DNA from: Staphylococcus sp. MI 10-1553
Lineage (GTDB): Bacteria > Bacillota > Bacilli > Staphylococcales > Staphylococcaceae
Direction: 5' to 3'
Length of the DNA stretch: 64,000 nt
Assembly: GCF_010365305.1 (NCBI RefSeq)
Contig: NZ_CP048279.1
Location: 2,108,001-2,172,000, forward strand
This document shows positions 32,825 through 43,309 of this stretch, piece by piece (the first letter of the stretch is position 1; every line of letters begins with the position of its first letter). The notes beneath the pieces were generated by a model that was not told the DNA's origin, did no database searches, and worked only from the letters and a program-made list of their open reading frames with translations. The position numbers were made by a program, and so were the translations under genes.

Positions 32825-35800
32825 TTACGCCTTCTTTTTGCGTCTTATTAACTTCGCTTTTAACGTAAACAAAATTTCATAAATGACAGGCACGACAATC
32901 AGCGTTAGCAATGTTGATGATAACAAACCACCGATAACCGTCGCCGCAAGTCCTTTCGAAATCAGGACGGAACTGTCTTGACCGAATAACAACGGAATCA
33001 ACGCACCAATCGTCGCTATCGCTGTCATTAATATCGGTCGAATCCGTGTGCCGCCCGCTTCTAACAGTGCTTCTTTCATCGGTAAACCGGCTTTTTCATT
33101 CGTAATGACGCGGTCAATAAGGACAATCGCGTTTGTCACAACGATACCGATTAACATGAGTAGACCAATCATACTTGGTACAGACAATGTTTCGCCAGTA
33201 ATAATCAGCGCGAAAACGACACCGATAATCGTGTATGGCAGTGCGAATAAAATTGTGAATGGTGCAAGGGCGCCTTTAAACGTCAGTACAAGTACGAGAT
33301 AGACAATAATAATCGCTGCTAACATCGCCATCACCAATTGTGAAAATGCTTCTTGTATATCATCATTCGTACCACCTAATGACGTATGCACATCACTTGG
33401 TGTATCAAGTGCATTTAACTGTTTCATCACTTCTTGAGAAATCGTGCCAACATCATCACCTGAAATCGTTGCAGAAACAGTGCTGACATAATCGCCACCT
33501 TTTTTCACGAGTGCGTTCGGTGTTGATGTCGTTTTTAATGTCGCAATGTCACTCAACTTACGATTATCCCCAGTTGGAGATGGAATCGGCGTATTTTCTA
33601 ATTTTTCTTTCGTCCAACGCGTGTCTTTTTCTTGTTGTACAACGACATCATATGTTTGGTTTTGATCTTTGACTTTCGAAACCGTCATATCTGGGATGTT
33701 TTGATTGAGCATCATCGCCAGTTGGCCCGCCGTCATTCCCGTTTTTGCCGCTTCATTTGGATCCACTTTCACTTCATATTGTTGATACGTTTCTGTTAAA
33801 TCCGACTTAACATTCGTTAATCCAGACACTTGAGACATTTTTTCTTGAATCGCCTTCACCGTACCTTCAATCGCTGCAGTCGACGGTCCTGTCACTTCTA
33901 CATTCAGCGTGTTAGACGTCGCACCTGTACCCATATCTAAGTTTTTCCATTCACCGTCATGATGATATGTCTTAATATGTTTCAACACGCGTTCAGGTTC
34001 TTGATCGAAGTTTGGTGTATCTGAATCATACTCGACCATTAACGCCATGTTATTCGTAGAGCCAGTGGGATCAACAGGTGATGCGCCACCAACGGAATAT
34101 TGCACGTGACGGACATGTTTATTGTCGAGCAAATATTTTTCAACTTCTTCTGCATGCGACACTACTTTTTGCTTCGTTTCACCTGGTTTTGGTGTATACG
34201 TTAATGCCATAAACTTATCTTCACCGGTACTAATGAAGCTCGTTCCAATTTTCATACTACCTAATACGATACTACTGATTAAAATGGCTGTGCTTAAAAT
34301 GATGACAATCCATTTATGATCTAAACTCCACTTCAACACTTTTCTATAACCACGACTTACTGTACCGAGCTCAGATTTCGGTTTGCGTTTCAAGCCACGT
34401 TTAAAGAAAATGGATCCGAGTACTGGTACGATCGTAATTGATACGAGTAATGAAGCGAGTAAGCTAAATGTAATCGCATAAGCAAACGGTCTAAACATTT
34501 CGCCAACCGAACCTGTCACAAAAGCAAGTGGTGCAAATACGACAATAGTCACTAATGTGGATGACATTATCGGTATGAACACTTCTTTCGTGGCAGATAC
34601 GATGAGCCCATCTCCTGATAATGGTTCGTCTTTACGTGTCAGTCGTCTGTAAATATTTTCGATAACTACAATAGAATCATCAATGACACGACCAATCGCG
34701 ACTGTAAGCGCACCTAATGTCAGTATGTTTAATGAAACATCTGTCAGTTTTAATGCCACCATTGCAATGAGTAAAGACAACGGAATAGAGACAATCGAAA
34801 TCGCTGTCATACGAATATTTCTTAAGAACAACATGATGACAATGACTGCAACGATGGATCCGAGGAGTGCTTTTTCAATCATTGTATTTAGCGAATCTTT
34901 AATCGGCTTAGAAGTATCCATAATTTTGACCGATTTGAGTTCTGGATGTTCTTTCACGAAATCTTGAATCGTTTGTTTCACATCATTGGCGACTGATACT
35001 GTGTTGGCCCCTTGTGTTTTAACAATTTGAACATCGACAGCATCTTGACCGTTCGTTCTAGAAATCGATTCACGTTCATCTGATAACTTCACTTCAGCAA
35101 GATCACTTAATGCAATCGCTTGTGCACTTTGTTCATTGTTTGAAGGGGCTTGACCTGACGTTGTACTACTGATGTCTGATGTCCCCCCGTTTTCTTGTTG
35201 TCCTTGTGCGCTACTACTTGAAGACTGTGCCGCAAGCGCTAACGGAATTTGCATATTTTTGAGTGCGTCAACGGAAGCATATTGCCCATCAACGACAACA
35301 GATTTTTCTGTATCACCAAATTGGAATAAACCTAATGGAGACGTTTTTGTCGCGCCTTCAATATAGTCAGATACTTGTTTCGCATTGAGGCCAGCCTTTT
35401 GGAGTTTCGCATCATCGAACTTTATCGTCACTTTACGCTCGATTTGACCATTCACTGTAGCACGTTGAACCCCATCAATCGTTTGTAATTTTGGAATCAA
35501 CTGTTCTTTAACAGCTTTTGTACTTGCTTTAACATCGTCATTTTCATGTAAAATCGAATACGCAACCACAGGAAAAGCGTTCATTGAATTCCGTTTGATG
35601 TCCGACGTCTGTGCCTCGTCTGGTAAATCCACCTTTTTCAACGCTTTTTCAATATCTTGTTCCGCTTTGTCCATATCCGTACTTTCATCAAAATTGACCG
35701 TAATCATGGATGCGTTAGATAAAGATTGTGTTTTAACACTTGTGACCCCTGCCATCCCTCGTATTTCTTCATCAATCGGGTCACTGATTTCTTTCATAAC

Positions 35801-35986
35801 TGTTTCAGAAGTGGCACCCGGCATCGGTGTTGTAATCGTCAACATCGGTGGTTCAGTATCGGGCAACAATTCTAACCTCATTTTAAAACTTGCATAGACG
35901 CCTCCTAGTATGACAAGTAGTACCATCAACAAAATGGCAAACTTGTTCGATAACGAGAAGTCGATTAATTTTTTAACCACACGCAT
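32825..35986 (-). CDS. RND efflux permease (AcrB/AcrD/AcrF family)
   Basis: A 1053-residue inner-membrane pump with 12 helices and two large extracellular loops. Helix 4 carries the proton-relay acidic pair in VAIGRVIDDSIVVIENIYRR; the N-terminal LLPDTEPPMLTITTPMPGAT and the second-half repeat LLMLIGIVVTNAIVLIDRV are typical of HAE-type pumps. The first loop has a low-complexity insert rich in Ser, Gln and Asn (about 255-290, near QSSSSSAQGQQENGGTS). No membrane-fusion gene is next to it. It lies downstream of femX as in S. aureus. Substrate unknown; an operator-like palindrome lies upstream. Confidence 0.88.
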   Translation of the reverse strand: MRVVKKLIDFSLSNKFAILLMVLLVILGGVYASFKMRLELLPDTEPPMLTITTPMPGATSETVMKEISDPIDEEIRGMAGVTSVKTQSLSNASMITVNFDESTDMDKAEQDIEKALKKVDLPDEAQTSDIKRNSMNAFPVVAYSILHENDDVKASTKAVKEQLIPKLQTIDGVQRATVNGQIERKVTIKFDDAKLQKAGLNAKQVSDYIEGATKTSPLGLFQFGDTEKSVVVDGQYASVDALKNMQIPLALAAQSSSSSAQGQQENGGTSDISSTTSGQAPSNNEQSAQAIALSDLAEVKLSDERESISRTNGQDAVDVQIVKTQGANTVSVANDVKQTIQDFVKEHPELKSVKIMDTSKPIKDSLNTMIEKALLGSIVAVIVIMLFLRNIRMTAISIVSIPLSLLIAMVALKLTDVSLNILTLGALTVAIGRVIDDSIVVIENIYRRLTRKDEPLSGDGLIVSATKEVFIPIMSSTLVTIVVFAPLAFVTGSVGEMFRPFAYAITFSLLASLLVSITIVPVLGSIFFKRGLKRKPKSELGTVSRGYRKVLKWSLDHKWIVIILSTAILISSIVLGSMKIGTSFISTGEDKFMALTYTPKPGETKQKVVSHAEEVEKYLLDNKHVRHVQYSVGGASPVDPTGSTNNMALMVEYDSDTPNFDQEPERVLKHIKTYHHDGEWKNLDMGTGATSNTLNVEVTGPSTAAIEGTVKAIQEKMSQVSGLTNVKSDLTETYQQYEVKVDPNEAAKTGMTAGQLAMMLNQNIPDMTVSKVKDQNQTYDVVVQQEKDTRWTKEKLENTPIPSPTGDNRKLSDIATLKTTSTPNALVKKGGDYVSTVSATISGDDVGTISQEVMKQLNALDTPSDVHTSLGGTNDDIQEAFSQLVMAMLAAIIIVYLVLVLTFKGALAPFTILFALPYTIIGVVFALIITGETLSVPSMIGLLMLIGIVVTNAIVLIDRVITNEKAGLPMKEALLEAGGTRIRPILMTAIATIGALIPLLFGQDSSVLISKGLAATVIGGLLSSTLLTLIVVPVIYEILFTLKAKLIRRKKKA

Positions 35987-36060
35987 CTCTCCCTTTGAAA
36001 TGACTTCACTACATCATTGTTTCAGCCCGTAAAAAATGTAGCCTTTCCATTGAATATGTA

Positions 36061-36088
36061 TGATACAACGATGCGTATCGTTCTATCA
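36061..36088. promoter_or_regulatory. 28-base palindrome before the RND gene
   Basis: TGATACAACGAT (36061-36072) is mirrored by ATCGTTCTATCA (36077-36088), 12 of 14 base pairs complementary, with a CG centre. This size and symmetry suit a dimeric TetR-like repressor. It lies about 75-100 bases upstream of the RND start codon. No TetR gene is in the window. Confidence 0.5.
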
Positions 36089-36205
36089 CTCTTAAAAGGT
36101 GACAGCGAATAGGCATCTACGAGATATGTAAATGTATTTCGTGCCACCTGCTCTGTTTATCTTTGTTGTTGTAACAACCTTTGAATGACACCATGCCCAC
36201 CGTAG

Positions 36206-37486
36206 TTATGCGTTCTTTTGCCCTTTACGTTGTTGTATGGATTTGATTTGACGGACTAGTTTAATTTTAAGTTGTGTCAATTGAGGTTTAAATTGTTCGA
36301 CTGCTTTATAAACAATAGGGTTCAATACATAGTCAAATTCACCAATTTTTTCACTCAAACGTGTTCCCCATGCCTTTTTAAACGCCCATAAACCGTAGTG
36401 ACTTGAATCTTTGTCAGGGTTGTTATCTGTCCCTCCAAAGTCATAAGTCGTCGCGCCTTTTTCACGTGCAAATTGCATCATTTTAAATTGCATGTGATGG
36501 TTTGGTAAAAAGTCTCGGTAATGGTTAGATGAAGCACCGTAAAGGTAATACGATTTATGCCCCGCAAACATCAGCAATGCCCCTGATAAATAAATGCCCT
36601 CTGGATGCGTGCGCTCAAGTTGTACCATATCTTCAATGAGCGCTTGGTTTTTCTTCATTTTTTGTGCTACATCTTTTAACTTATTTTGTACTTTTTTATT
36701 GTTTTGATCTTTTTCCGCTAACGTATCCATTTCAGTTTGTAACTTTTGTTGTTCTGCCTTTAACTCAGCTAAGACAGGTCTCGGTTCAAGTTTCACTAAG
36801 AACAATTCCGCGTCACCGTCTGGATGAAGGGCATCATAAATCGTTTCAAAATAAGAAACATCACGCGTTAAGAAGCCATCACGCTCACCTGTTTCTTTCA
36901 TTAAATCTGCAAATATTTTCAAGTCTTCGCGACCTTTACGTTCCACTTTAGTTCCACGTTTTAACGCCAGTCTCACTTTTGAACGATTGCGGTTTTCAAA
37001 TCTTTGAATTAACGCTTCATCTGACTGATCAATTGGGGTAATCATCGTCATACGCGGTTGAATGTAATCTTTAGCTAAGCCCTCTTTGAATCCTTTATGT
37101 TTAAAGCCCATTTGTAATAAATCTTGTACGACTGTCATCCCTTGATCAACTTCTACATCTGGGTCAATTTTAATCGTGTACGCCTTTTCACTTTGAGCAA
37201 CTTTAATCGCTTCAGATAGTAAAGTCTTCACCGCAACGGTATTCGTATAATCAACAACGAAACCACGTGAAGCATAACATAGTGTAAAGGGTGTACGGGG
37301 TATCTTTTTAAAGAGTAATTGCGCTACACCTTTCAATTCACCGTTTTCTCCTACAGCGATACGTTTCGCATACCAACCTGTTAATTTTTTCGTATCTCCC
37401 CATTTTGTCAATTGTAGTAAATCACCATTTGGATGTGCTTTAACAAATGCATCATGTTCTTGATCGGTTATATTCATGCGTTTCAT
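36206..37486 (-). CDS. femX: Lipid II:glycine glycyltransferase FemX (FmhB)
   Basis: A 426-residue Fem-family peptidyltransferase that adds the first glycine of the interpeptide bridge to lipid II, using glycyl-tRNA. Two GNAT-like domains: the first has LLQLTKWGDTKKLTGWYAKR and YASRGFVVDY, the second GIYLSGALLMFAGHKSYYLY, GASSNHYRDFLPNHHMQFKM and TYDFGGTDNNPDKDSSHYGL. A helical arm (about 238-295, EQQKLQTEMDTLAEKDQNNK) is the coiled-coil insertion of the family. Essential in S. aureus. Very close to S. aureus FmhB. Confidence 0.95.
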   Translation of the reverse strand: MKRMNITDQEHDAFVKAHPNGDLLQLTKWGDTKKLTGWYAKRIAVGENGELKGVAQLLFKKIPRTPFTLCYASRGFVVDYTNTVAVKTLLSEAIKVAQSEKAYTIKIDPDVEVDQGMTVVQDLLQMGFKHKGFKEGLAKDYIQPRMTMITPIDQSDEALIQRFENRNRSKVRLALKRGTKVERKGREDLKIFADLMKETGERDGFLTRDVSYFETIYDALHPDGDAELFLVKLEPRPVLAELKAEQQKLQTEMDTLAEKDQNNKKVQNKLKDVAQKMKKNQALIEDMVQLERTHPEGIYLSGALLMFAGHKSYYLYGASSNHYRDFLPNHHMQFKMMQFAREKGATTYDFGGTDNNPDKDSSHYGLWAFKKAWGTRLSEKIGEFDYVLNPIVYKAVEQFKPQLTQLKIKLVRQIKSIQQRKGQKNA

Positions 37487-37601
37487 TTCTCGTTTAAAAC
37501 TCCTTTTAGTTATCGTCTTCTCTTATTTTCTAGTATAATCAATGACACATTCGATTGAAACGTTACAGAACAGATGTTCAATACAAACTGGAGGTCTCTT
37601 T

Positions 37602-37856
37602 ATGCGTCAATTGATTTTACTTTTACTCTCTATCATTAATATCATCTTTATCGTATGCACATTCGTTTTTCATATCGGCATCGACTACTTAAGTTTACGC
37701 ATTATCTTTGTCGCGTTTTCATTGGTTGTCGGGATATATAGTGTGCTGCTACATAAAACGAAACAACAACTCTTGCTATCAGTCATAGAAGCCGTCATTG
37801 CACTGGTGCATATCGTACTCATCATTAGTGCCGTATATAGCGTTGTTTACGCTTGA
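37602..37856 (+). CDS. Small membrane protein, unknown function
   Basis: An 84-residue, three-helix hydrophobic protein (MRQLILLLLSIINIIFIVCT...). Start ATG 37602 follows GGAGG. Divergent from femX, and its last 10 bases overlap the end of the converging VOC gene, so no terminator can sit between them. Not recognised. Confidence 0.65.
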   Translation: MRQLILLLLSIINIIFIVCTFVFHIGIDYLSLRIIFVAFSLVVGIYSVLLHKTKQQLLLSVIEAVIALVHIVLIISAVYSVVYA

Positions 37857-38614
37857 GGTGGAATAAATTGATACCTTGCGCCTCTTGTACGAAAAGCAAT
37901 TGGTGCATCAATGGTTTGATCGATAAATTGAACAGCTTCTATCCCGTCTTCTTTATCTTCCACCAATTTAAACTTGATTTTTTTCGCAGGACTTTGGAGG
38001 ATCGTATAGCGGTCTGAAGTTTCAACTTCTTCCATATCAAACCATTTCTTCCAATGATCGACCATTGTTTGGCGTTGATATGTATTTAATGTAATCAAAT
38101 CTAAAGTCAAATGTTGATGAAAATGTTCTTGAAAATCAGTTTCTCGCGCTTCATCTGACACGTTCCACTCTATAAAAAAGGGCATAATTACATCGAACTG
38201 ATGGTTTGCTACATACAGCAGTCGCCATTGAATCGTTTGTCCTTTTTTATTCTCTCTCGTCATTTCAACCGGCCCTACCGTTTCAAGTCCTCTTTCTTCA
38301 AATTGTACTTTTAATTGTTCAATATCGTGCGTTCTAAAACAAATCTTTTTAAACCCTTGTCGATAACCATTTTCCATAATCGACGTCGCAAACGAGTGCT
38401 TACCTACATCTGTTTTAGACTGTTGTTTCATTTTTCCTCGATGATATATATCTATTAATTCAATATAAGATAAATCGATTTGGACGAGACGATTATAAGT
38501 CCCTAAATTTTCATGTTGACCACCTGGTTGAATTTCCAAATATTTCCCAGGAAACTCGAACTGATTTAATCCATCAATGTAATGAATCACGTGATCAAAT
38601 TCTATATCTATCAT
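37847..38614 (-). CDS. VOC superfamily (glyoxalase-like) protein
   Basis: A 255-residue protein with the glyoxalase-like domain (PF13468 type): IEFDHVIHYIDGLNQFEFPG with the His that opens the fold, GGQHENLGTYNRLVQIDLSY and IELIDIY providing the Glu. The second half repeats the fold weakly (DLITLNTYQRQ...). I start at ATG 38614; upstream TTG 38632 is less likely. Metal-dependent or metal-free function unknown. Confidence 0.75.
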   Translation of the reverse strand: MIDIEFDHVIHYIDGLNQFEFPGKYLEIQPGGQHENLGTYNRLVQIDLSYIELIDIYHRGKMKQQSKTDVGKHSFATSIMENGYRQGFKKICFRTHDIEQLKVQFEERGLETVGPVEMTRENKKGQTIQWRLLYVANHQFDVIMPFFIEWNVSDEARETDFQEHFHQHLTLDLITLNTYQRQTMVDHWKKWFDMEEVETSDRYTILQSPAKKIKFKLVEDKEDGIEAVQFIDQTIDAPIAFRTRGARYQFIPPQA

Positions 38615-38734
38615 TTGTGCGCTCACTCCCAATTCTCATGCCATAATATTATTTTACCAAATATTTGTTGTGAAATCTCGATATAACACATACTGCACTT
38701 TTGCTTTGACAAGCACGCTTTTATCCAACAACTT

Positions 38735-38753
38735 TAACATGAAGTGTTATAAT
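38735..38753 (+). promoter_or_regulatory. marR-type promoter with operator-like palindrome
   Basis: TATAAT at 38748-38753, overlapped by TAACA-TGAAG-TGTTA (38735-38749), a 15-base palindrome of the size MarR dimers bind. No good -35 is seen. Suggests autoregulation. Confidence 0.5.
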
Positions 38754-38787
38754 ATGCTTTAAGAACCTATTCAGAAAGGAGTCTCGT

Positions 38788-39234
38788 ATGGAACCTTCAA
38801 TATTATTTGATCATTTCACCAAACTTTACCGTCCCTATATTAAACTCGTCCATCCTTTACTCGATGAACATCAACTTTACCCCGCACAATGGTTAGTGAT
38901 GAAAGATATCGCGATCAATCCTGGTACAACCCTCGTTCAAATTTCAAAACGCCGATCGATTGAAAAACCGACGACACGAAAAATTTTAAAAGCGTTGGAT
39001 GCGCAAGGTTGGTTAATGATTCACCCAGGTGAAGTGGATAAGCGAGAAAAACTTCTCTATTTATCTGAATCCGGTCAAGCTATCCATGAAAAGTTAAAGT
39101 TACAGATTGGCCAATTACAGCGGCAAGCAATCGAGCCTCTTCAACTTTCAGACGATGAGATTGCACGTGCAACAGATATTTTAGAACAGTTGTATCAGTC
39201 GTTACTCGCACAACTTCAAAATGATGAAATATAA
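38788..39234 (+). CDS. MarR-family transcriptional regulator
   Basis: A 148-residue winged-helix regulator. The DNA-recognition region is TLVQISKRRSIEKPTTRKIL and the wing HPGEVDKREKLLYLSESG carries the DxR motif. N- and C-terminal helices form the dimer. GGAGTC precedes ATG 38788. Followed by a perfect terminator, so monocistronic. Lies about 250 bases before the broken nuclease gene; whether it controls that gene is unknown. Confidence 0.87.
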   Translation: MEPSILFDHFTKLYRPYIKLVHPLLDEHQLYPAQWLVMKDIAINPGTTLVQISKRRSIEKPTTRKILKALDAQGWLMIHPGEVDKREKLLYLSESGQAIHEKLKLQIGQLQRQAIEPLQLSDDEIARATDILEQLYQSLLAQLQNDEI

Positions 39235-39242
39235 CATTACCT

Positions 39243-39287
39243 ACCTATTTATCAACATGTACTACGTTGATAAATAGGTGTTTTTTA
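39243..39287 (+). terminator. Terminator of the marR-like gene
   Basis: Perfect 14-base stem ACCTATTTATCAAC / GTTGATAAATAGGT with a T run following. Confidence 0.9.
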
Positions 39288-39482
39288 TTTCAACAGCTTC
39301 AGATGATGTCATGTCTTTCGTATCTTTGCTGTTTATCGAAAATCGTCATTATTTTAGCCCCTCAATGACATGCCGTTTCTAACTATTGTCCCTTTTTAAT
39401 CAATTCATCAATTTTTTAAAATATTGTTATCGTTGTTTTGGTATACTTAACGCGTAAACAATATTTTTAAGGAGTCAATCTA

Positions 39483-41345
39483 TTGAAAAGCAAATTAATA
39501 ACTTCAACTTTATTGTTAGGCCTACTCACTACAGGCTCAATCTTCCACGATTCAGTTGCACAAGCTGAAACGGCACCCTCAACACTGATTCATGATATTC
39601 AAGGTTCGGGACATACATCACCTTTGAAAGATCAACGCGTTGAAAAAGTACCGGGTATTGTGACTTACATTTATAAGGCCAACAACTCCTATTATTTCCA
39701 CCTCCAAACACCAGATGCGCAAAAAGACAACAATCCTGCAACTTCTGAAGGGATTATCGTCTTTGCCGGTAAAGAGAAACCTAACGTCAAAGTCGGTGAT
39801 TTTATTTACGTTTCGGGCACGGTCCGCGAATATGCGATTGAAGGTTACACTGAAAAACAACAAACAGATTTACCATTGACTGAAATTGATGCACGTTCAG
39901 ATAAAGCGGGGCAAATGATCGTTCGAAAAGAGAATTAACCTTTACCCAAACCGGTGAAAATCAAAAAAATCCCACAACAAATCGCTTCTCCTCAACATTT
40001 TTCTGTTTTCAAACCGGATACATATGCGATTGACTTTTGGGAAGCTTTAGAAGGCATGCGTGTGGAATTTGGCGATGTCCGCAGTGTAGGTCCTCAAGAC
40101 CATGGCGAGGTGTTTACAGTACTTCATCAAAATCGTCGTGAAACGAAAAATGGTGGTATTTTATTAAAACCTGATAACGCCAATGGTCAACGTATCGCCT
40201 TTAAAATGAATGATGAGAGCATGCGAGCACAAGATTTTAATATTGCGACGGGGTATCGCTTCAAAGGGCCTTTAATTGGTGATGTGAACTACAGTTTTCA
40301 AAATTATAAAGTGAATATCGATTTAAAAGAGATGCAACAAGCACATGTTAAAGGGAAAGCACAACCTAAAGGCACGACATTAAAACCGTCCGAAAATAAA
40401 CTGACTGTAGCGTCATACAACTTAGAAAACTTTTCAAATGACGTTAAAAGTTCAAGTGATGATAAAACACGTAAACTCGCAAATGGTATCGTTAGCCATA
40501 TGAAACAACCTGACATTGTCGGAGTGACAGAAGTTCAAGATAACAACGGACCGGGTAAAGGCAGTTCTGACGCCTCGGCTTCATATGAGCGCCTCATTCA
40601 AGCAATTAAAGATGCCGGTGGTCCGACATATCGTTATGTCAATATTGATCCCGAAAATAATGTAGATGGCGGTCAACCTGATGCCAATATTCGTGTCGGC
40701 TTTTTATACAATCCAGAGCGTATAACATTTAACGATCACATTCCAACGGGTGATGCCACAACGAGCGTCAGTTATGAAAACAACCAACTTACACGAAATC
40801 CAGGTCGTATCGCACCACGAGACCCTGCTTTTGAGGATGTACGTAAATCGTTAGCTGCTCAGTTTGACTTTAAAGGGCAACAAGTCATTGCGATTGCTAA
40901 CCATTGGAAGTCAAAACGCGGTGATGATGGCTTATTCGGCAGTCATCAACCTGTTCAATTAACTTCAGAACCACAACGCGTAGAAATCGCACATCGTATT
41001 GGTGAATTTACGGCGCAAGTGCTACAACAAAACCCTAACGCCGCCATTATTTCAGTAGGCGATTATAATGACTTTCAATGGTCAAAACCGCTTAAAACTT
41101 TTGAGTCATACGGTTTAACGAACATGGTGAACGATGTACCTAAAAACAAGCGTTATTCTTATGTATATCAAGGTAACACGCAAACACTCGATTACATTTT
41201 AGTGTCGCAACATTTAAAACGCCAAACGAAACTAGATATGATTCACGTCAATAGCGACTTCACTGACATGGCTGGCCGTGCAAGTGATCACGATCCAGTC
41301 CTTGCTCAAATTGACTTTACAAAGCAAATTAAAAAGCAGAAGTAA
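39483..41345 (+). pseudogene. Secreted endonuclease/exonuclease/phosphatase-family nuclease, split by an in-frame stop
   Basis: Two open frames, 39483-39938 and 39954-41345, are in the same reading frame with a single TAA (39936-39938) between them. Together they make a natural 620-codon protein: signal peptide (cleavage near AQA-ET), an OB-fold domain (VEKVPGIVTYIYKANNSYYF...VSGTVREY), the linker PLPKPVKIKKIPQQ that normally continues across the stop, and an EEP nuclease domain (VASYNLENFS, VGVTEVQDNN, NHWKSKRGDD, VGDYNDFQW, GRASDHDPV). All catalytic motifs lie after the stop. The TTG start has AAGGAG and an extended -10 (TGGTATACT). The second frame's GTG (39954) has no good ribosome binding site and no signal peptide. 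Either a nonsense mutation or a base-call error. Confidence 0.85.
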
Positions 41346-41355
41346 CCTTTGACGT

Positions 41356-41390
41356 AAAAAAGCTAGGATGATGAAACTCCCAGCTTTTTT
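41356..41390. terminator. Bidirectional terminator between the nuclease and moaA
   Basis: AAAAAAGCT (41356-41364) pairs with AGCTTTTTT (41382-41390), with an inner GG/CC. Confidence 0.85.
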
Positions 41391-41421
41391 CTACTATTCA
41401 TGTCAACGTATGTTCTAAAAA

Positions 41422-42444
41422 TTATCCACCAATATAATTCATATTTATCTTCTTCTGCTGTCTCTTTGCCACTGTTTCTGCTGTCCGTTCATCAGAATAA
41501 CGATCATCACGAATATGCCACAAAGCCTTCAACTGTGCCAAAATCTCGGCATCATTCGCTCCACTTCTCAATAGCCCTCGAATATCAAAGCCGCTTCCTG
41601 TACTGAATAAGCAACCGTAAAATTTACCATCTGAAGATAGACGTGCTCGCGTACAACTTGAACAAAATGAATCCGACACACTTGTAATCAGTCCAAACTG
41701 TGCTTGACTTCCAACATGGCGATAATATTGTGCGACTTCTCCATAATATTTTGGAGACACCGGTTCAATGTCAAATTCAGCAGCAATCATCTCCAACATC
41801 TCATCTTTAGTGACGACTTTACTAAAGTCCCAACCGTTATCATTACCAACATCCATAAATTCAATAAAGCGAATCGTTACGTCTTTATCTTTAAAATAAC
41901 GGACCATTGGCAAAATTTGATGATCGTTGACGCCTTTTTGAACGACAACGTTAATTTTAACTTTTAAACCGATACTGATGGCATAATCGATTTGTTCAAG
42001 TACAGTTGTCGCCTTAATATCACGGTTGTTAATCGCTTGAAATACTCGATCTTCAATCGCGTCTAAACTGACATTAATACGACGTAATCCGGCGTCATAC
42101 AGCTTTTGACCATGTTTTTTCAATAATAAGCCATTTGTCGTCAAACCAATATCTTCAATGCCTTCGATTTGTGTAATTTGAGCAATTAATTGATGGAGAT
42201 CACGACGGAGTAACGGCTCGCCCCCTGTAATTCTCACCTTTTTAACACCTAATTGTGCATATAACTTTGTGATACGTACAATTTCTTCAAAAGATAACAA
42301 TTGATCTTTCGGTAAAAATACATAATCATCACCGAAAACTTCTTTTGGCATGCAATAATCGCAACGAAAATTACATCTATCAGTTACGGAAATGCGCAAA
42401 TCACGAATGGGTCTGCCCAATTTATCAAGTATTTGGTCTGCCAT
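41422..42444 (-). CDS. moaA: GTP 3',8-cyclase MoaA
   Basis: A 340-residue radical SAM enzyme that starts molybdenum cofactor synthesis from GTP. The first cluster is Cys24, Cys28, Cys31 ([11 protein letters not shown]); the second, GTP-binding cluster is in [20 protein letters not shown]. The C-terminal Gly-Gly (MNYIGG), needed for activity in the family, is present. Works with MoaC. Last gene of moeA-mobB-moaE-moaD-mobA-moaA. Confidence 0.96.
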   Translation of the reverse strand: MADQILDKLGRPIRDLRISVTDRCNFRCDYCMPKEVFGDDYVFLPKDQLLSFEEIVRITKLYAQLGVKKVRITGGEPLLRRDLHQLIAQITQIEGIEDIGLTTNGLLLKKHGQKLYDAGLRRINVSLDAIEDRVFQAINNRDIKATTVLEQIDYAISIGLKVKINVVVQKGVNDHQILPMVRYFKDKDVTIRFIEFMDVGNDNGWDFSKVVTKDEMLEMIAAEFDIEPVSPKYYGEVAQYYRHVGSQAQFGLITSVSDSFCSSCTRARLSSDGKFYGCLFSTGSGFDIRGLLRSGANDAEILAQLKALWHIRDDRYSDERTAETVAKRQQKKINMNYIGG

Positions 42445-42460
42445 ATTGCGCCTCCTTTTC

Positions 42461-43066
42461 TTATTTCGCTAGTTCTGCTTCTAATGCTGCCAAATCTTGT
42501 TGATAATTCACATTTTGATACCAATAGTGTGGACTCTCAATCGTATTCGCCTCTATCCAATCTGTAGAAACTTGCTCATACACATGTTCCATACTAAGAT
42601 TATCCGACTGTAATACATTTTCAATAATAGGAAACACCCGCTTGTGATAAAAAGCAATGGTCGGTATCGGACGTGCTTCATCCATAAAACCAGCGATGTC
42701 TAAATGTTCTTCAATGAGATTTGCAACCATAAACTGGTACAGATGGCTAATCGCTTTTTGTGTAACCATGGGCGTATCAACAGAAATGACGAAATAGAGA
42801 TCCTCATCTGTATCACGTGACATCGCACTATAAATACCAGCGAGTGGTCCTTTATCCCGATGTTTCGGTTCATCTACAACGACCGTGTCATGTTGAAATT
42901 GAGAAAATAGTTGTTCGTTCGTACTAATTAAAATCTCATTGAACATGTTCGTCGCTTGTATCGTTTGGACAAGTTTGTGATAAAACGTCGTCCCATTAAT
43001 TTTCGCAAATGCTTTCGGTGAGCCAAATCTCTCTGAATGCCCACCAGCAAGTATAATAGCTTTCAT
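42461..43066 (-). CDS. mobA: Molybdenum cofactor guanylyltransferase MobA
   Basis: A 201-residue nucleotidyltransferase. The family motif LAGGxSxRxGxxK appears as [35 protein letters not shown] is the metal-binding part. Would attach GMP to molybdopterin to form the guanine dinucleotide cofactor of formate dehydrogenase and nitrate reductase. Confidence 0.92.
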   Translation of the reverse strand: MKAIILAGGHSERFGSPKAFAKINGTTFYHKLVQTIQATNMFNEILISTNEQLFSQFQHDTVVVDEPKHRDKGPLAGIYSAMSRDTDEDLYFVISVDTPMVTQKAISHLYQFMVANLIEEHLDIAGFMDEARPIPTIAFYHKRVFPIIENVLQSDNLSMEHVYEQVSTDWIEANTIESPHYWYQNVNYQQDLAALEAELAK

Positions 43067-43075
43067 GACTAATTT

Positions 43076-43309
43076 TTAACCTCCACTGACTGGCGGAATC
43101 AGTGCAACCACGTCGTATGGTTGAATGAGATCTTCCGCGCGTGCAAACTCTTCATTGATGGCAACTTGAAATTTTTTCCCTTGAATGACGGGATAGGTTT
43201 GGTATAAATGTGTTGTTAAGTCAGAAACAGGAATCTCATAATCAAAATGAAACACGTCTTCTGACCGATTCACAAGTTCTTTAATTTCTGCAAAGTATAA
43301 CACTTTCAC
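43076..43309 (-). CDS. moaD: Molybdopterin synthase small subunit MoaD
   Basis: A 77-residue ubiquitin-like sulfur carrier ending in the required Gly-Gly (ALIPPVSGG), which MoeB adenylates and which then carries a thiocarboxylate to MoaE. The stop and start overlap with moaE by 4 bases. Confidence 0.93.
   Translation of the reverse strand: MKVLYFAEIKELVNRSEDVFHFDYEIPVSDLTTHLYQTYPVIQGKKFQVAINEEFARAEDLIQPYDVVALIPPVSGG

Noticed and set aside
41422..42460. Moco riboswitch near moaA
   Set aside because: No non-coding leader of sufficient length exists; genes are packed tightly.
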